The translations under genes and the position numbers were made by a program. Positions 54,545 to 63,543 of a stretch of DNA of 64,000 bases are shown here, piece by piece. Numbering within the stretch: position 1 is the stretch's first letter; each line of letters begins with the position of its first letter. The notes beneath the pieces were generated by a model, which saw nothing but the letters and a program-made list of their open reading frames with translations, did no database searches and was not told where the DNA came from. Origin of the DNA: Paraburkholderia sp. LEh10 (GTDB lineage: Bacteria > Pseudomonadota > Gammaproteobacteria > Burkholderiales > Burkholderiaceae); NCBI RefSeq assembly GCF_017814945.1, contig NZ_JAGIPX010000007.1:124001-188000 (forward strand), written 5' to 3'.

Positions 54545-57500
54545 TTACCAGTGCCGCAAATCCAGCGTGAACGGAAACTCCGCGCTGCGCGGCGGTGCCT
54601 GCGTCACCAGCGGGCCCGGCGTGTGGCCCGTCGTGAAGAAGCGCGCACGGCGCCGGCTCTCCGCTTCGTACGCATTCACCGGGAACGTCTGGTAGTTGCG
54701 CCCGCCCGGATGAGCGACATGATACTGGCATCCGCCGATCGAGCGTCCCGTCCACGTATCGACGACATCGACGGTCAGCGGCGCATTCACGCCTATCGTA
54801 GGATGCAGCGACGACGCCTGCTGCCATGCGCGGAAGCGCACGCCCGCGACGAATTCACTGATGCGCCCCGTGGGCTGCAGCGGCAGCCGCACGCCGTTGA
54901 CGGCCACCTGATGGCGATTGTCGTTGAGACCCAGCACCTTCACTTCGAGCCGCTCGACGGACGAATCGACGTACCGCACCGTTCCCCCCGCCGCGCCCTC
55001 CTCGCCCATCACGTGCCAAGGCTCCAGCGCGCCGCTGAGCGCAAGCGCGATGCCGTTCGCGTGCAGCTCGCCGATGGGCGGGAAACGGAACGCAACATGC
55101 GGCGCGAACCATTCGGCTTCGAACGCGAAGCCAGCCTCGTGCAAGTCCGCGAGCACGTCGTCGAAATCCATCTGCACGAACGTGCCGAGCAGGAAGCGGT
55201 CGTGCAGCTCCGTGCCCCAGCGCGTGAGGCGCGTCGTGTACGGCGTCTGCCAGAACTTCGCGACCAGCGCGCGCAGCAGCAGTTGTTGCACGAGACTCAT
55301 GCGTGCATGCGGCGGCATTTCGAAGCCGCGCAGTTCGAGCAGGCCGAGGCGCCCCGTCGGGCCATCGGGCGAATAGAGCTTGTCGATGCAAAACTCGGCG
55401 CGGTGCGTGTTGCCCGTCACGTCGATCAGGATGTTGCGCAGCGCGCGGTCGATCATCCACGGCGGCAGTTGCCCGCCACCGCTGCGCTCAATCTTGCCGC
55501 CGAGCAGATCGACCTGCCGTTGCAGTTCCTTGAACGCGAGCTCGAGTTCGTAGACCTGGTCGTTGCGCGCTTCGTCGACGCGCGGCGCCTGGCTCGTCGG
55601 CCCGATGAAGAGCCCGGAGAACAGATACGACAGCGACGGATGGTTGTGCCAGTACGCGACGAGGCTCGCGAGCAGATCGGGGCGGCGCAGGAACGGACTG
55701 TCGGCGGCCGTCGCGCCGCCGAGCACGAAGTGGTTGCCGCCGCCCGTGCCTGCGTGGCGGCCGTCGAGCATGAACTTTTCGGTGCTCAGATAAGACTCGT
55801 GCGCGGCGTGGTACAGGAACTCCGTGTGATCGACGAGTTCGTCCCAGTTCCTGGCGGGATGTATGTTCACCTCGATCACGCCCGGATCAGGCGTCACTTG
55901 CAGCACTTGCAGGCGCGGATCGCGCGGCGGCGGGTAGCCTTCGATCACCACTGGCATCGCCAGCTCGGCGGCCGTCGCTTCGACGGCGGCGAGCAGCTCG
56001 AGATAATCGTCGAGCGCGGTCTGCGGCGGCATGAAGACGTGCAGCAGCGCGCGGCCGTCGCCCGACGTGCTGGCCTCGACGCCGGGCCCTGCCGCACGCG
56101 CCGGATTGCGCGCCTCGACGCACAGCGCGGTGCGAATCACCGACGACGCCGATTCGCCGCGCCCGGGCATGCGCTGTTGCGGCTCGATGCCCGCGGCAAG
56201 GCCACTGCCCGCCGCGCCTGAGCCTGCGCCACGGCCATTGCCGACTTCCCCGCCGCCGCGGCCTTCAGGCGACACACCTTCATACTGCATCCGCAATTGC
56301 GCCGATGTGCGCAGCGGCACGGGCTCGGCAAACGGATCATGCGCATGCTGATACGGATAATCGCCCTTCGAAACCCACGGCAGCGAATCGAGCGGCAAGC
56401 GCAAGCCCATCGGCGAATCGCCGGGAATCAGGTACATGCGATCGTCGCGGAAGAACCAGGCGCCGCTCGCCCAGCCCGGTCCGTCGCTGGCGCGGGCGAG
56501 CGGCAGCACGTAGCCCGTCACGCTCGACAGCCCCGCATCGAACACGCGGCGCAAGCGCATGCGCTCCAGTTCGTCGTCGAGACGCGAATCGAATGGATCG
56601 ACGTTGACGGGCAAGCGTCGCTCGCGCCACAGGTAGTACCACGTGTCCTCGTAGCCCGCGTGCACGTACTGGCTGCCGACGCAAAGCTTGTCGGCGAGCC
56701 GCGTGATGAAGCGGCGCGCGTCGTCCGACGTATGGCGGCCCGGATCGCGCTCGTCGGCGAACAGCGTGGGATCGCGCCAGCACGGCTCGCCGTCCGCGCG
56801 CCAGTACAGCGACAGCGCCCAGCGCGGCAACTGCTCGCCCGGATACCACTTGCCCTGGCCGACATGCAGAAAGCCGTTCGCGCCGTAGTACGCACGCAGC
56901 TTGTCCATCAGCGTGACGGCATAGCCGCGCTTGGTGGGGCCGAGCGCGTCGGTGTTCCACTCGGCGGCGTCGCGGTCGCGCACCGACACGAAGGTCGGCT
57001 CGCCGCCCATCGTCAGACGCACGTCCATCGCGTCGAGCCGGCTGTCGACTTGCGCGCCCATCGTCAGCACGCGGTCCCATGCGGCTTCCGTGTAGGGCTT
57101 CGTCACGCGCGGCGTTTCGAGCACGCGCGTGATGGACATCGCGTGCGCGAACTCGACTTCGGATTCGTCGACGGCGCCCGAGATCGGCGCGGCGCTGCCC
57201 GGCTCGGGCGTGCACGCGACGGGAATGTGCCCCTCGCCCGCGAGCAGCCCCGAGGTCGGATCGAGGCCGATCCAGCCCGCGCCCGGCAGGAACACTTCGC
57301 ACCACGCGTGCAGGTCGGTGAAATCGTATTCGGTGCCGCTCGGGCCATCGAGCGACTTCGTGTCGGGCGCGAGTTGCAGCAGATAGCCCGACACGAAGCG
57401 CGCCGCGAGCCCCAGCTGACGCAGCGTCTCGACCAGCAGCCAGCCCGAATCGCGGCACGAGCCCGACGCGTTGACGAGCGTTTGCTCGGGCGTCTGCACG

Positions 57501-57994
57501 CCTGGCTCCATCCGGATCAGATAGCGGATCTCGCGTTGCAGCCGCTGGTTCAGATCGACGAGAAAGTCGGATGTGCGGCGCGGCGAGCGGTCGATGCTCG
57601 CGACGAACTCCGCGAAGCGCGGCGTCATCTCGCGCGTCACGCGATACGGCGCAAGCTCCGCGGCGAGCTCGGGCGAGTAGTCGAACGGAAACTGCTCGGC
57701 GGCCGGTTCGAGAAAGTAATCGAACGGGTTGTAGACGGCCATCTCGGCAACGAGGTCGACCGTGATCTTGAACTCCGGCGTGCGCTCGGGAAACACGAGC
57801 CGCGCCTGATAGTTCGCGAACGCGTCCTGCTGCCAGTTGATGAAGTGCTGCTCGGGCTCGACACGCATCGAGTACGACAGGATCGGCGTGCGGCAATGCG
57901 GTGCCGGCCGCAGCCGCACGATCTGCGGCGACAGCCCGACGAGCCGGTCATAGCGGTAATGCGTGACATGGTTCAACGCGACACGTATGGACAC
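54545..57994 (-). CDS. Transglutaminase-like protein fused to DUF2126
   Basis: 1149 residues starting at GTG 57994, which has AGGAG eight bases upstream; the longer frame to 58045 would include the ribosome binding site. Residues 1-260 are a transglutaminase-like domain with Cys180 (NASGSCRDSGWLLVETLRQL), His229 (FTDLHAWCEVFL) and Asp245 (GLDPTSG). From about residue 300 (RLTMGGEPTFVSVRDRDA, WYPGEQLPRWALSLYWRADG, the later GGGNHFVLGGATAADSPFLR and TGRLGLLELRGFEMPPHARM) the protein is DUF2126, which is related to amidoligase/glutamine synthetase-like folds. A low-complexity Gly-rich stretch separates two halves of DUF2126 near residue 600. First gene of the second cluster. Confidence 0.92.
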   Translation of the reverse strand: MSIRVALNHVTHYRYDRLVGLSPQIVRLRPAPHCRTPILSYSMRVEPEQHFINWQQDAFANYQARLVFPERTPEFKITVDLVAEMAVYNPFDYFLEPAAEQFPFDYSPELAAELAPYRVTREMTPRFAEFVASIDRSPRRTSDFLVDLNQRLQREIRYLIRMEPGVQTPEQTLVNASGSCRDSGWLLVETLRQLGLAARFVSGYLLQLAPDTKSLDGPSGTEYDFTDLHAWCEVFLPGAGWIGLDPTSGLLAGEGHIPVACTPEPGSAAPISGAVDESEVEFAHAMSITRVLETPRVTKPYTEAAWDRVLTMGAQVDSRLDAMDVRLTMGGEPTFVSVRDRDAAEWNTDALGPTKRGYAVTLMDKLRAYYGANGFLHVGQGKWYPGEQLPRWALSLYWRADGEPCWRDPTLFADERDPGRHTSDDARRFITRLADKLCVGSQYVHAGYEDTWYYLWRERRLPVNVDPFDSRLDDELERMRLRRVFDAGLSSVTGYVLPLARASDGPGWASGAWFFRDDRMYLIPGDSPMGLRLPLDSLPWVSKGDYPYQHAHDPFAEPVPLRTSAQLRMQYEGVSPEGRGGGEVGNGRGAGSGAAGSGLAAGIEPQQRMPGRGESASSVIRTALCVEARNPARAAGPGVEASTSGDGRALLHVFMPPQTALDDYLELLAAVEATAAELAMPVVIEGYPPPRDPRLQVLQVTPDPGVIEVNIHPARNWDELVDHTEFLYHAAHESYLSTEKFMLDGRHAGTGGGNHFVLGGATAADSPFLRRPDLLASLVAYWHNHPSLSYLFSGLFIGPTSQAPRVDEARNDQVYELELAFKELQRQVDLLGGKIERSGGGQLPPWMIDRALRNILIDVTGNTHRAEFCIDKLYSPDGPTGRLGLLELRGFEMPPHARMSLVQQLLLRALVAKFWQTPYTTRLTRWGTELHDRFLLGTFVQMDFDDVLADLHEAGFAFEAEWFAPHVAFRFPPIGELHANGIALALSGALEPWHVMGEEGAAGGTVRYVDSSVERLEVKVLGLNDNRHQVAVNGVRLPLQPTGRISEFVAGVRFRAWQQASSLHPTIGVNAPLTVDVVDTWTGRSIGGCQYHVAHPGGRNYQTFPVNAYEAESRRRARFFTTGHTPGPLVTQAPPRSAEFPFTLDLRHW

Positions 57995-58331
57995 TCGAGG
58001 CTCCTCAGCAGGAAGAGGCAATAAGGGGGCAGCCGCGAAAAGCAAGCTTTATGCCGTTGACCGGCCGGTCTGCTGGCTGAACTGCGTTTTGCATCTGTTG
58101 CGCGGTCACGCCCTGGCTTCATGCTTCGAGTAATTGCATGACATCGTTGCGCGCCCGGCTGCGCGCACCAAAGCGGCGCATCGCGTGAAGCGCTGCGCAC
58201 GCAATGTGCGCAAGACCTGCGACGTCATAGCGAAGCGGCATGAGGATTGCGGGACGCTCGCTCGTATGCTGCACCGACTTTCATGCGGGACACGGACAGC
58301 CCGCTCACCGACAACACCCTGGATTGAAGCG
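57995..58331. other. Divergent intergenic region between DUF2126 and zinc peptidase genes
   Basis: 337 bases with no gene. It should hold the promoters of both divergent units. I saw no strong palindrome. Confidence 0.4.
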
Positions 58332-59402
58332 ATGAAAGCCTTCCACTGCAATCGATGCGACCAGCGCGTATTCTTCGAGAACGTACTGTGCGAGCGTTGC
58401 GAGGCGCTGCTTGGCTACGTGCCCGAGCTCGGCGAGATCAGCGCGTTCGAAGAGACGGGCGAAGGCCAGTGGCGCAGCCTGCATCCCGATGCCGACGGCA
58501 AGCTGTATCGTCAATGCCACAACTACGCGGTCGAAAACGTCTGCAACTGGATGCTGCCCGCCGACGACCCCGCAACGCTGTGCCGCTCATGCCGCCTCAC
58601 GCGCACGATTCCGAATCTCGCCGAACCGAACAACCGCCTTTACTGGTATCGCCTGGAGACGGCCAAACGACGGCTGCTCTATACGCTTTACGCGCTGGAC
58701 CTGCCAATCGAATCGCGCAAGGCGGACCCGCACAACGGCCTCGAATTCGACTTCCTCGAAAACACCGGCGAAGACGCGCCCGTGATGACGGGGCACGACA
58801 ACGGCCGCATTACGCTGAACGTCGCCGAAGCCGACGACGCGCACCGCGAAAAAGTCCGCAACGACATGCGCGAGCCATATCGAACCTTGCTCGGGCACTT
58901 CCGTCACGAGTCGGGGCATTACTTCTTCGAAAAGCTGATTGCCGGCACGCGCTGGCTCGAGCCGTTCCGCCAGCGTTTCGGCGACGAGCAGGCCGACTAC
59001 CGCGAAGCGCTCGACAACTACTATCGCGACGGCCCACCCGCCGACTGGACGGACAGCTTCATCAGCGCATACGCGACGATGCACCCGTGGGAAGACTGGG
59101 CCGAAACCTGGGCGCACTACCTGATGATCGTCGAGGTGCTCGACACGTCCACGGCATATGGGCTCGCGCTGTTGCCGCCCGCGCCGAACGAGCCGCGTCT
59201 GACCGACCAGACGCCCGTCGAGGAAGCGAGCTTCGATAACCTGATGAAGCGCTGGTTTCCGCTGACGGATGCGCTGAACAGCCTGAACCGCAGCCTCGGC
59301 ATGCCCGACGGCTATCCGTTCACGCTCGCGCCGCCCGTCGTCGACAAGCTGCGCTTCGTGCATCGCGTGATCGCGCAAGCGCCGGGGCCGGCGCGCACGT
59401 AA
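58332..59402 (+). CDS. Putative zinc-binding metallopeptidase (COG4307-type)
   Basis: 356 residues. N-terminal zinc ribbon with four cysteines (Cys6, Cys9, Cys20, Cys23: FHCNRCDQRVFFENVLCERC) and another CRSC pair at 84-87. The peptidase motif HESGH (residues 192-196) is of HExxH type, with further acidic and histidine residues in WEDWAETWAHYLMI near residue 245 that could supply the third ligand. It is divergent from the DUF2126/ATP-grasp/transglutaminase cluster; a peptide-cleaving partner beside predicted peptide ligases parallels Anbu in the first cluster. ATG 58332 keeps the zinc ribbon at the N-terminus. Confidence 0.85.
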   Translation: MKAFHCNRCDQRVFFENVLCERCEALLGYVPELGEISAFEETGEGQWRSLHPDADGKLYRQCHNYAVENVCNWMLPADDPATLCRSCRLTRTIPNLAEPNNRLYWYRLETAKRRLLYTLYALDLPIESRKADPHNGLEFDFLENTGEDAPVMTGHDNGRITLNVAEADDAHREKVRNDMREPYRTLLGHFRHESGHYFFEKLIAGTRWLEPFRQRFGDEQADYREALDNYYRDGPPADWTDSFISAYATMHPWEDWAETWAHYLMIVEVLDTSTAYGLALLPPAPNEPRLTDQTPVEEASFDNLMKRWFPLTDALNSLNRSLGMPDGYPFTLAPPVVDKLRFVHRVIAQAPGPART

Positions 59403-59441
59403 GCCCGCGCGCCCGACCCGCCCGTCTTGCGTCGCGGCGCG

Positions 59442-59861
59442 CTACTTCTTCTGCAACAGCGCCTTGAGTTCCTCGACGTTTTCTTCGACCCGCTTGGCGA
59501 TCACCGCATACGAGTCGGCTTGCGTGCGATAAGCGGCTTGCGTGAGTTGCTGCATGTCGGCGAGCGCCTTGTGCAGCGTCTGCTGGACGAGCTCCGCCGT
59601 TTGCGCCGACGGCATGCCGCCCGCCGCCGCCTGCTTCTGCACGAGCGTCTGAAGCTCGCCCAACGTGGAGCGCAGCATCTCGGCCTGCTTTTGCGCGAGC
59701 GACTGCATGCCCTGCACGGCCGTCTGATTCGCGGCGATCAACGCCTCGACGTCCTTGCGGCGCGCTTCCATCACGGCGGGCACGTCGAATCCGGGCAGCT
59801 TGAACTGTTCGAACAGCTTGTTGAATTCGGCGAACGGATTGGCGGCGTCAAAGGGTTCCAT
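59442..59861 (-). CDS. Phasin family protein
   Basis: 139 residues. FAEFNKLFEQFKLPGFDVPA near residue 10, then ARRKDVEALIAANQTAVQGM and a heptad-like helix to the end (YAVIAKRVEENVEELKALLQ). These match the phasin family that coats polyhydroxyalkanoate granules in Burkholderia and Cupriavidus. The ATG at 59861 follows AGGAGATC; a longer frame to 60167 is a shadow. Confidence 0.88.
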   Translation of the reverse strand: MEPFDAANPFAEFNKLFEQFKLPGFDVPAVMEARRKDVEALIAANQTAVQGMQSLAQKQAEMLRSTLGELQTLVQKQAAAGGMPSAQTAELVQQTLHKALADMQQLTQAAYRTQADSYAVIAKRVEENVEELKALLQKK

Positions 59862-60157
59862 GCGAGATCTCCTCAAGGCGCGTCGGTGGGGGGAAATGTG
59901 CAGCGAAGGGTTTGAGCGCGCACATGGCTCGATCATGCCCGTTAATGCGGCGATGCGCCAGCGCAAGGCAAGCTTCTTCGCACAGCCGTTAAGCGTGCGC
60001 CTACAAGCGCGCGCCGCCATCGCCGCGCGCCGGGCGTCCTGCCGCGAGCAGCCCGGGTCGGCGTCGGAACTGATGCGCGGATGCACTATGCTTGTCGGCG
60101 TATCCGCTGCGCGGGCGCGCTGCGATGCGAGCCCGGCGGGACGGGATGGACGGGAGC

Positions 60158-61579
60158 ATGAACACATTGACGACGGCGACCGCGCGCACGCGCCGCATCG
60201 CCGACCTGCCGCATCCGAAGGGCTTGCCGCTGATCGGCAACGCGCATCAGTTGAAGCCGGACAGGCTGCATCTGATCCTCGAACGCTGGGCCCAAGAACT
60301 CGGCGTGCCCTATCGCCTGCAGATTTGCGGACGGCCCGTCGTCGTGACGACGGACGCCGAGCTTGCGCAACGGATGGCGCGCGAGCGGCCGCATCGTTAC
60401 CGGCGGATGCGACAACTCGAATCGGTGCTGGAGGAAATTGGCTGCAATGGCCTGTTTTCCGCGGAGGGTGTCGCGTGGGAGCCGAACCGCCGGCTCGTGA
60501 TGCAGGCGCTGTCGATGCCGCACATCAAGGCGTTTTTTCCGACGCTCAACGCGATTACGGGGCGCCTGCGCGTGCGCCTCGCCCGCGCCGCGAGCGAAGG
60601 CCGCACGCTCGACATGACGCAGGAACTGAAGCGCTACACCGTCGACGTGACGAGCGCGCTCGCGTTCGGCGAAGACCCGCACACGCTGGAGCAGGAACGC
60701 GGCGTGATCCAGGAACATCTCGCGCTGATCATGCCGATGCTGATGCGGCGCATCAACGCGCCGTTTCCGTACTGGCGCTACGTCAGACTTCCGCAGGACC
60801 GCCAGGTCGACCGCGCGCTCGTCGAGATCCATCGCTATGTGCGCCGGATGATGCAGCGCGCGCGGGAACACATGCGCGACGATCCGCGCGAAACGCCGCG
60901 CCATCTGCTCGAAGCGATGCTCACGATGTGCGATGCGCCCGGCTCCAGCGTCACGGAAGACCAGGTCGCCGCGAACGTGCTCACGCTGCTGCTCGCGGGC
61001 GAGGACACGACCGCGAATGCGCTCTCGTGGGCACTGTTCTATGTCGCCACCGACCGGGCATTGCAACAACGCCTCGCCCGCCATGCACGGCGCGTGCTCG
61101 GCGAGTCGGCCGTCTGCCCGGACTTCGAATGGCTGAAGCATTTCGATCTGTTCGAGGCGGTGTGCACAGAAGCGGGGCGGCTGCGGCCGGTCGCGTCGAT
61201 CAGTTCGTTCGAGCCGCTCGAAGATGTTCAACTGGACAATCTGTTCGTGCCCGCCGGCACGACGATTTTCTTCGTCCATCGCCCCGCGATGCTCGATCCG
61301 CGCCATTTCGCGAACCCAGAACGTTTCGACCCTGACCGCTGGCTGCATCCGCGCGATGCCGGAGGGCCCCATGAGCCGCGCGCGTGCATGCTGTTCGGCG
61401 CGGGACCGCGCGTATGCCCGGGACGCTATCTGGCCGGTGTCGAAATGCGGCTCGTGCTGTCGATGCTGCTGGCGGGCTTCGAGGTCGAACTGACCGTCGA
61501 TCCGGCGTCGATAGAAGAAGTTACCGCCTTTGCGATGGTCCCGAACGTAATGCCCCTCAGATTGAGGCCCCGCGCGTGA
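60158..61579 (+). CDS. Cytochrome P450
   Basis: 473 residues. I-helix oxygen-binding motif LLLAGEDTTANALSWALFYV, K-helix ExxR motif EAGR in CTEAGRLRPVAS, and the haem-binding loop FGAGPRVCPGRYLAGVEM with the proximal cysteine at about residue 420. The N-terminal DLPHPKGLPLIGNAHQL proline-rich segment lacks a membrane helix, so it is a soluble bacterial P450. No ferredoxin or ferredoxin reductase gene is adjacent, so redox partners must be elsewhere. The start ATG 60158 follows GGGAG; ATG 60146 is an alternative. Confidence 0.9.
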   Translation: MNTLTTATARTRRIADLPHPKGLPLIGNAHQLKPDRLHLILERWAQELGVPYRLQICGRPVVVTTDAELAQRMARERPHRYRRMRQLESVLEEIGCNGLFSAEGVAWEPNRRLVMQALSMPHIKAFFPTLNAITGRLRVRLARAASEGRTLDMTQELKRYTVDVTSALAFGEDPHTLEQERGVIQEHLALIMPMLMRRINAPFPYWRYVRLPQDRQVDRALVEIHRYVRRMMQRAREHMRDDPRETPRHLLEAMLTMCDAPGSSVTEDQVAANVLTLLLAGEDTTANALSWALFYVATDRALQQRLARHARRVLGESAVCPDFEWLKHFDLFEAVCTEAGRLRPVASISSFEPLEDVQLDNLFVPAGTTIFFVHRPAMLDPRHFANPERFDPDRWLHPRDAGGPHEPRACMLFGAGPRVCPGRYLAGVEMRLVLSMLLAGFEVELTVDPASIEEVTAFAMVPNVMPLRLRPRA

Positions 61580-61813
61580 AGAACGGCACCCGTTTTCGCG
61601 CCATTCGTATCACGTCATGATGCAGAGGGAATACGGCTGCCGTGCGGGTTTTCCCTGTATTTTGCGCCCTCGCAGAAGTATGCGGATGCGCTTGCGGGTG
61701 CGATTTATATCACGTTGGCATATATCCATGACGACAAGTTGTTTCATTTCTGACAGCTTTTCCCTTAACGTAGCCGTGCGGTTTTCCCTCGTCACCTACT
61801 ACACAACAAGACC

Positions 61814-62983
61814 TTGTCCCGTTCCCCTATTGTCCCGTGGCTCGCGCGTTTCTATCCCGCCGCGATGAACGTCAAGTGGCCCGAGCGCCTGCGCTCGGCA
61901 CTCGGCGCGTTAATCGGCATTGCGTTCACGGGCGGCAGCATGCAGCTGCTGCTCGGGCCGAACGCGAACATCCCGATGCTGGTCGCGCCGATGGGCGCGT
62001 CCGCCGTGCTGCTGTTCGGCGTGCCCGCGAGTCCCCTCGCGCAGCCGTGGTCGATCATCGGCGGAAACCTCGTGGCGGCGACCGTCGGTGTCGCCGGCGC
62101 GGCCCTCGTCGCCGATCCCGTCGCGGCGGCCGCGCTGGCCGTGTGCGTGGCGATCGTCGCGATGTTCGCGTTGCGCTGCGTGCACCCGCCATCGGGCGCG
62201 GTTGCGCTGACTGCCGTGCTCGGCGGTCCCGCGATTCACGCACTCGGCTTTCGCTTCGTGCTGGAGCCGATCCTGATCCAGTCGGCGGCGCTGCTCGGCG
62301 CGGCGCTCGTTTACCATGCGGTGACGGGCCACCGTTATCCACACGCGACGCGCGCAGCACCCGCCGCGCCGCAAATGCCCACGACCGCGAGCAGCATTAC
62401 GCGCGCCGACCTCGAAACGGTGCTGAACCGCCGCGGCGAGCTGCTCGACATCGATCCCGAAGACCTCGAAGCCCTGTTCCGCGAAACTCAACTGCAGGCA
62501 TACGCACGCACGTTCAGCGAACTGACTTCGCGCGACATCATGTCGTCGCCCGTCGTTAGCATCACGCCCGACATGACGCTGCGCGCCGCCGCGGAGCTCC
62601 TGCAACGGCATTCGATCAAGGCGCTGCCCGTCGTCGATCCGCGCCAGCGAGTAGTGGGCATCGTGACGCGCGCCGATCTCGTGAACAAGCCGAAAAGCGC
62701 GGACCTACGCCTGATGGAAGCGCTCGCATCGCGTCTGTTCAAGCGCGACGCGACGCGTGCACGCGTCGTCAGCACCGTCATGACGACACACGTGCGCACG
62801 GTCGAGACGGACACGCCGATCGCCGGCCTGGTGCCGTTCTTCGCTGACGACGGCCATCACCACATTCCCGTGATCGACGCGCATGACAGGCTGGTCGGCA
62901 TCATCACACAATCGGATCTGATCGCGGGGCTCTACCGGCAGACCCGGATACAGGCCGAGATGCAGCAGCGGCCCGCCGCCTGA
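61814..62983 (+). CDS. HPP family membrane protein with C-terminal CBS pair
   Basis: 389 residues. N-terminal half: four hydrophobic stretches with the HPP motif (ALRCVHPPSGAVALTAVLGG, near residue 130). C-terminal half: two CBS domains (SRDIMSSPVVSITPDMTLRA, IKALPVVDPRQRVVGIVTRA, and STVMTTHVRTVETDTPIAGL, HIPVIDAHDRLVGIITQSDL) that usually bind adenine nucleotides. HPP proteins have been linked to nitrite transport in some organisms, but here it is only a family name. The start is uncertain: TTG at 61814 keeps a segment (IVPWLARFYPAA) that resembles family N-termini, ATG 61865 is the alternative, and neither has a strong ribosome binding site. Confidence 0.85.
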   Translation: MSRSPIVPWLARFYPAAMNVKWPERLRSALGALIGIAFTGGSMQLLLGPNANIPMLVAPMGASAVLLFGVPASPLAQPWSIIGGNLVAATVGVAGAALVADPVAAAALAVCVAIVAMFALRCVHPPSGAVALTAVLGGPAIHALGFRFVLEPILIQSAALLGAALVYHAVTGHRYPHATRAAPAAPQMPTTASSITRADLETVLNRRGELLDIDPEDLEALFRETQLQAYARTFSELTSRDIMSSPVVSITPDMTLRAAAELLQRHSIKALPVVDPRQRVVGIVTRADLVNKPKSADLRLMEALASRLFKRDATRARVVSTVMTTHVRTVETDTPIAGLVPFFADDGHHHIPVIDAHDRLVGIITQSDLIAGLYRQTRIQAEMQQRPAA

Positions 62984-63030
62984 CCTCGCTTCCGACGCGC
63001 GGTCGGCTCGACAATATCGATCGATTCCTC

Positions 63031-63052
63031 CGGCGACGCGCAAGCGTCGCCG
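63031..63052. terminator. GC-rich stem-loop after the HPP gene
   Basis: CGGCGACGC-GCAA-GCGTCGCCG, a 9-bp perfect stem with a GNRA-type loop, 48 bases after the HPP stop. The following bases are AT-rich but not a T-run, so termination is probable rather than certain. Confidence 0.55.
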
Positions 63053-63056
63053 AATA

Positions 63057-63071
63057 TATCATTTTGTGATA
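63057..63071. promoter_or_regulatory. Candidate operator of the third marR gene
   Basis: TATCA-TTTTG-TGATA, perfect 5-bp arms in an AT-rich patch about 33 bases before the MarR start, a usual position for autorepression. It differs from the GTGCATATGCAC motif of the efflux operon. Confidence 0.5.
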
Positions 63072-63103
63072 CATTTTGCGTTCACCCCGGCGCGATCATC
63101 GAC

Positions 63104-63523
63104 ATGAAAGTACTCACACGCACGTTGAACAAGGCGGACTTCGAACAGCTGTCGGAGTTTCGCTACCAGATGCGGCGCTTCGAGCGCTTTTCCGAACAGG
63201 CCGCGCAGGGCGAAGGCATTACGCCGCTGCAATATCTGTTGCTGCTGCATATCAAGGGCTATCCCGATCGCGAATGGGCGACCATCGGCGAGCTTGCGGA
63301 GAGGCTGCAGGCGCAGCATCACGGCGTCGTCGCGCTGGTGTCGCGCTGCGAGGCGCTCGAACTCGTCAAGCGCAAGATCAGCGAAACCGACCGGCGCCAG
63401 GTGGAAGTCCATCTGCTGAAAGCGGGAGAAAAGGTCCTCGCGCGGCTCGCGGAATTGCATCGCGCCGAACTGCGCTCGCTCAAGGGCGCATTCACGATTC
63501 CACAAATCGACCTTGAATCCTGA
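63104..63523 (+). CDS. MarR family transcriptional regulator (third)
   Basis: 139 residues with a MarR winged helix: GITPLQYLLLLHIKGYPDRE, WATIGELAERLQAQHHGVVA, LVSRCEALELVKRKISETD, RRQVEVHLLKAGEKVLARL. It differs clearly from the two efflux MarR proteins. The ClC channel gene begins 20 bases after its stop, so the channel may be its target and be cotranscribed with it. Confidence 0.9.
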   Translation: MKVLTRTLNKADFEQLSEFRYQMRRFERFSEQAAQGEGITPLQYLLLLHIKGYPDREWATIGELAERLQAQHHGVVALVSRCEALELVKRKISETDRRQVEVHLLKAGEKVLARLAELHRAELRSLKGAFTIPQIDLES

Positions 63524-63543
63524 CTTGACGCAGTGGCGCAGAC

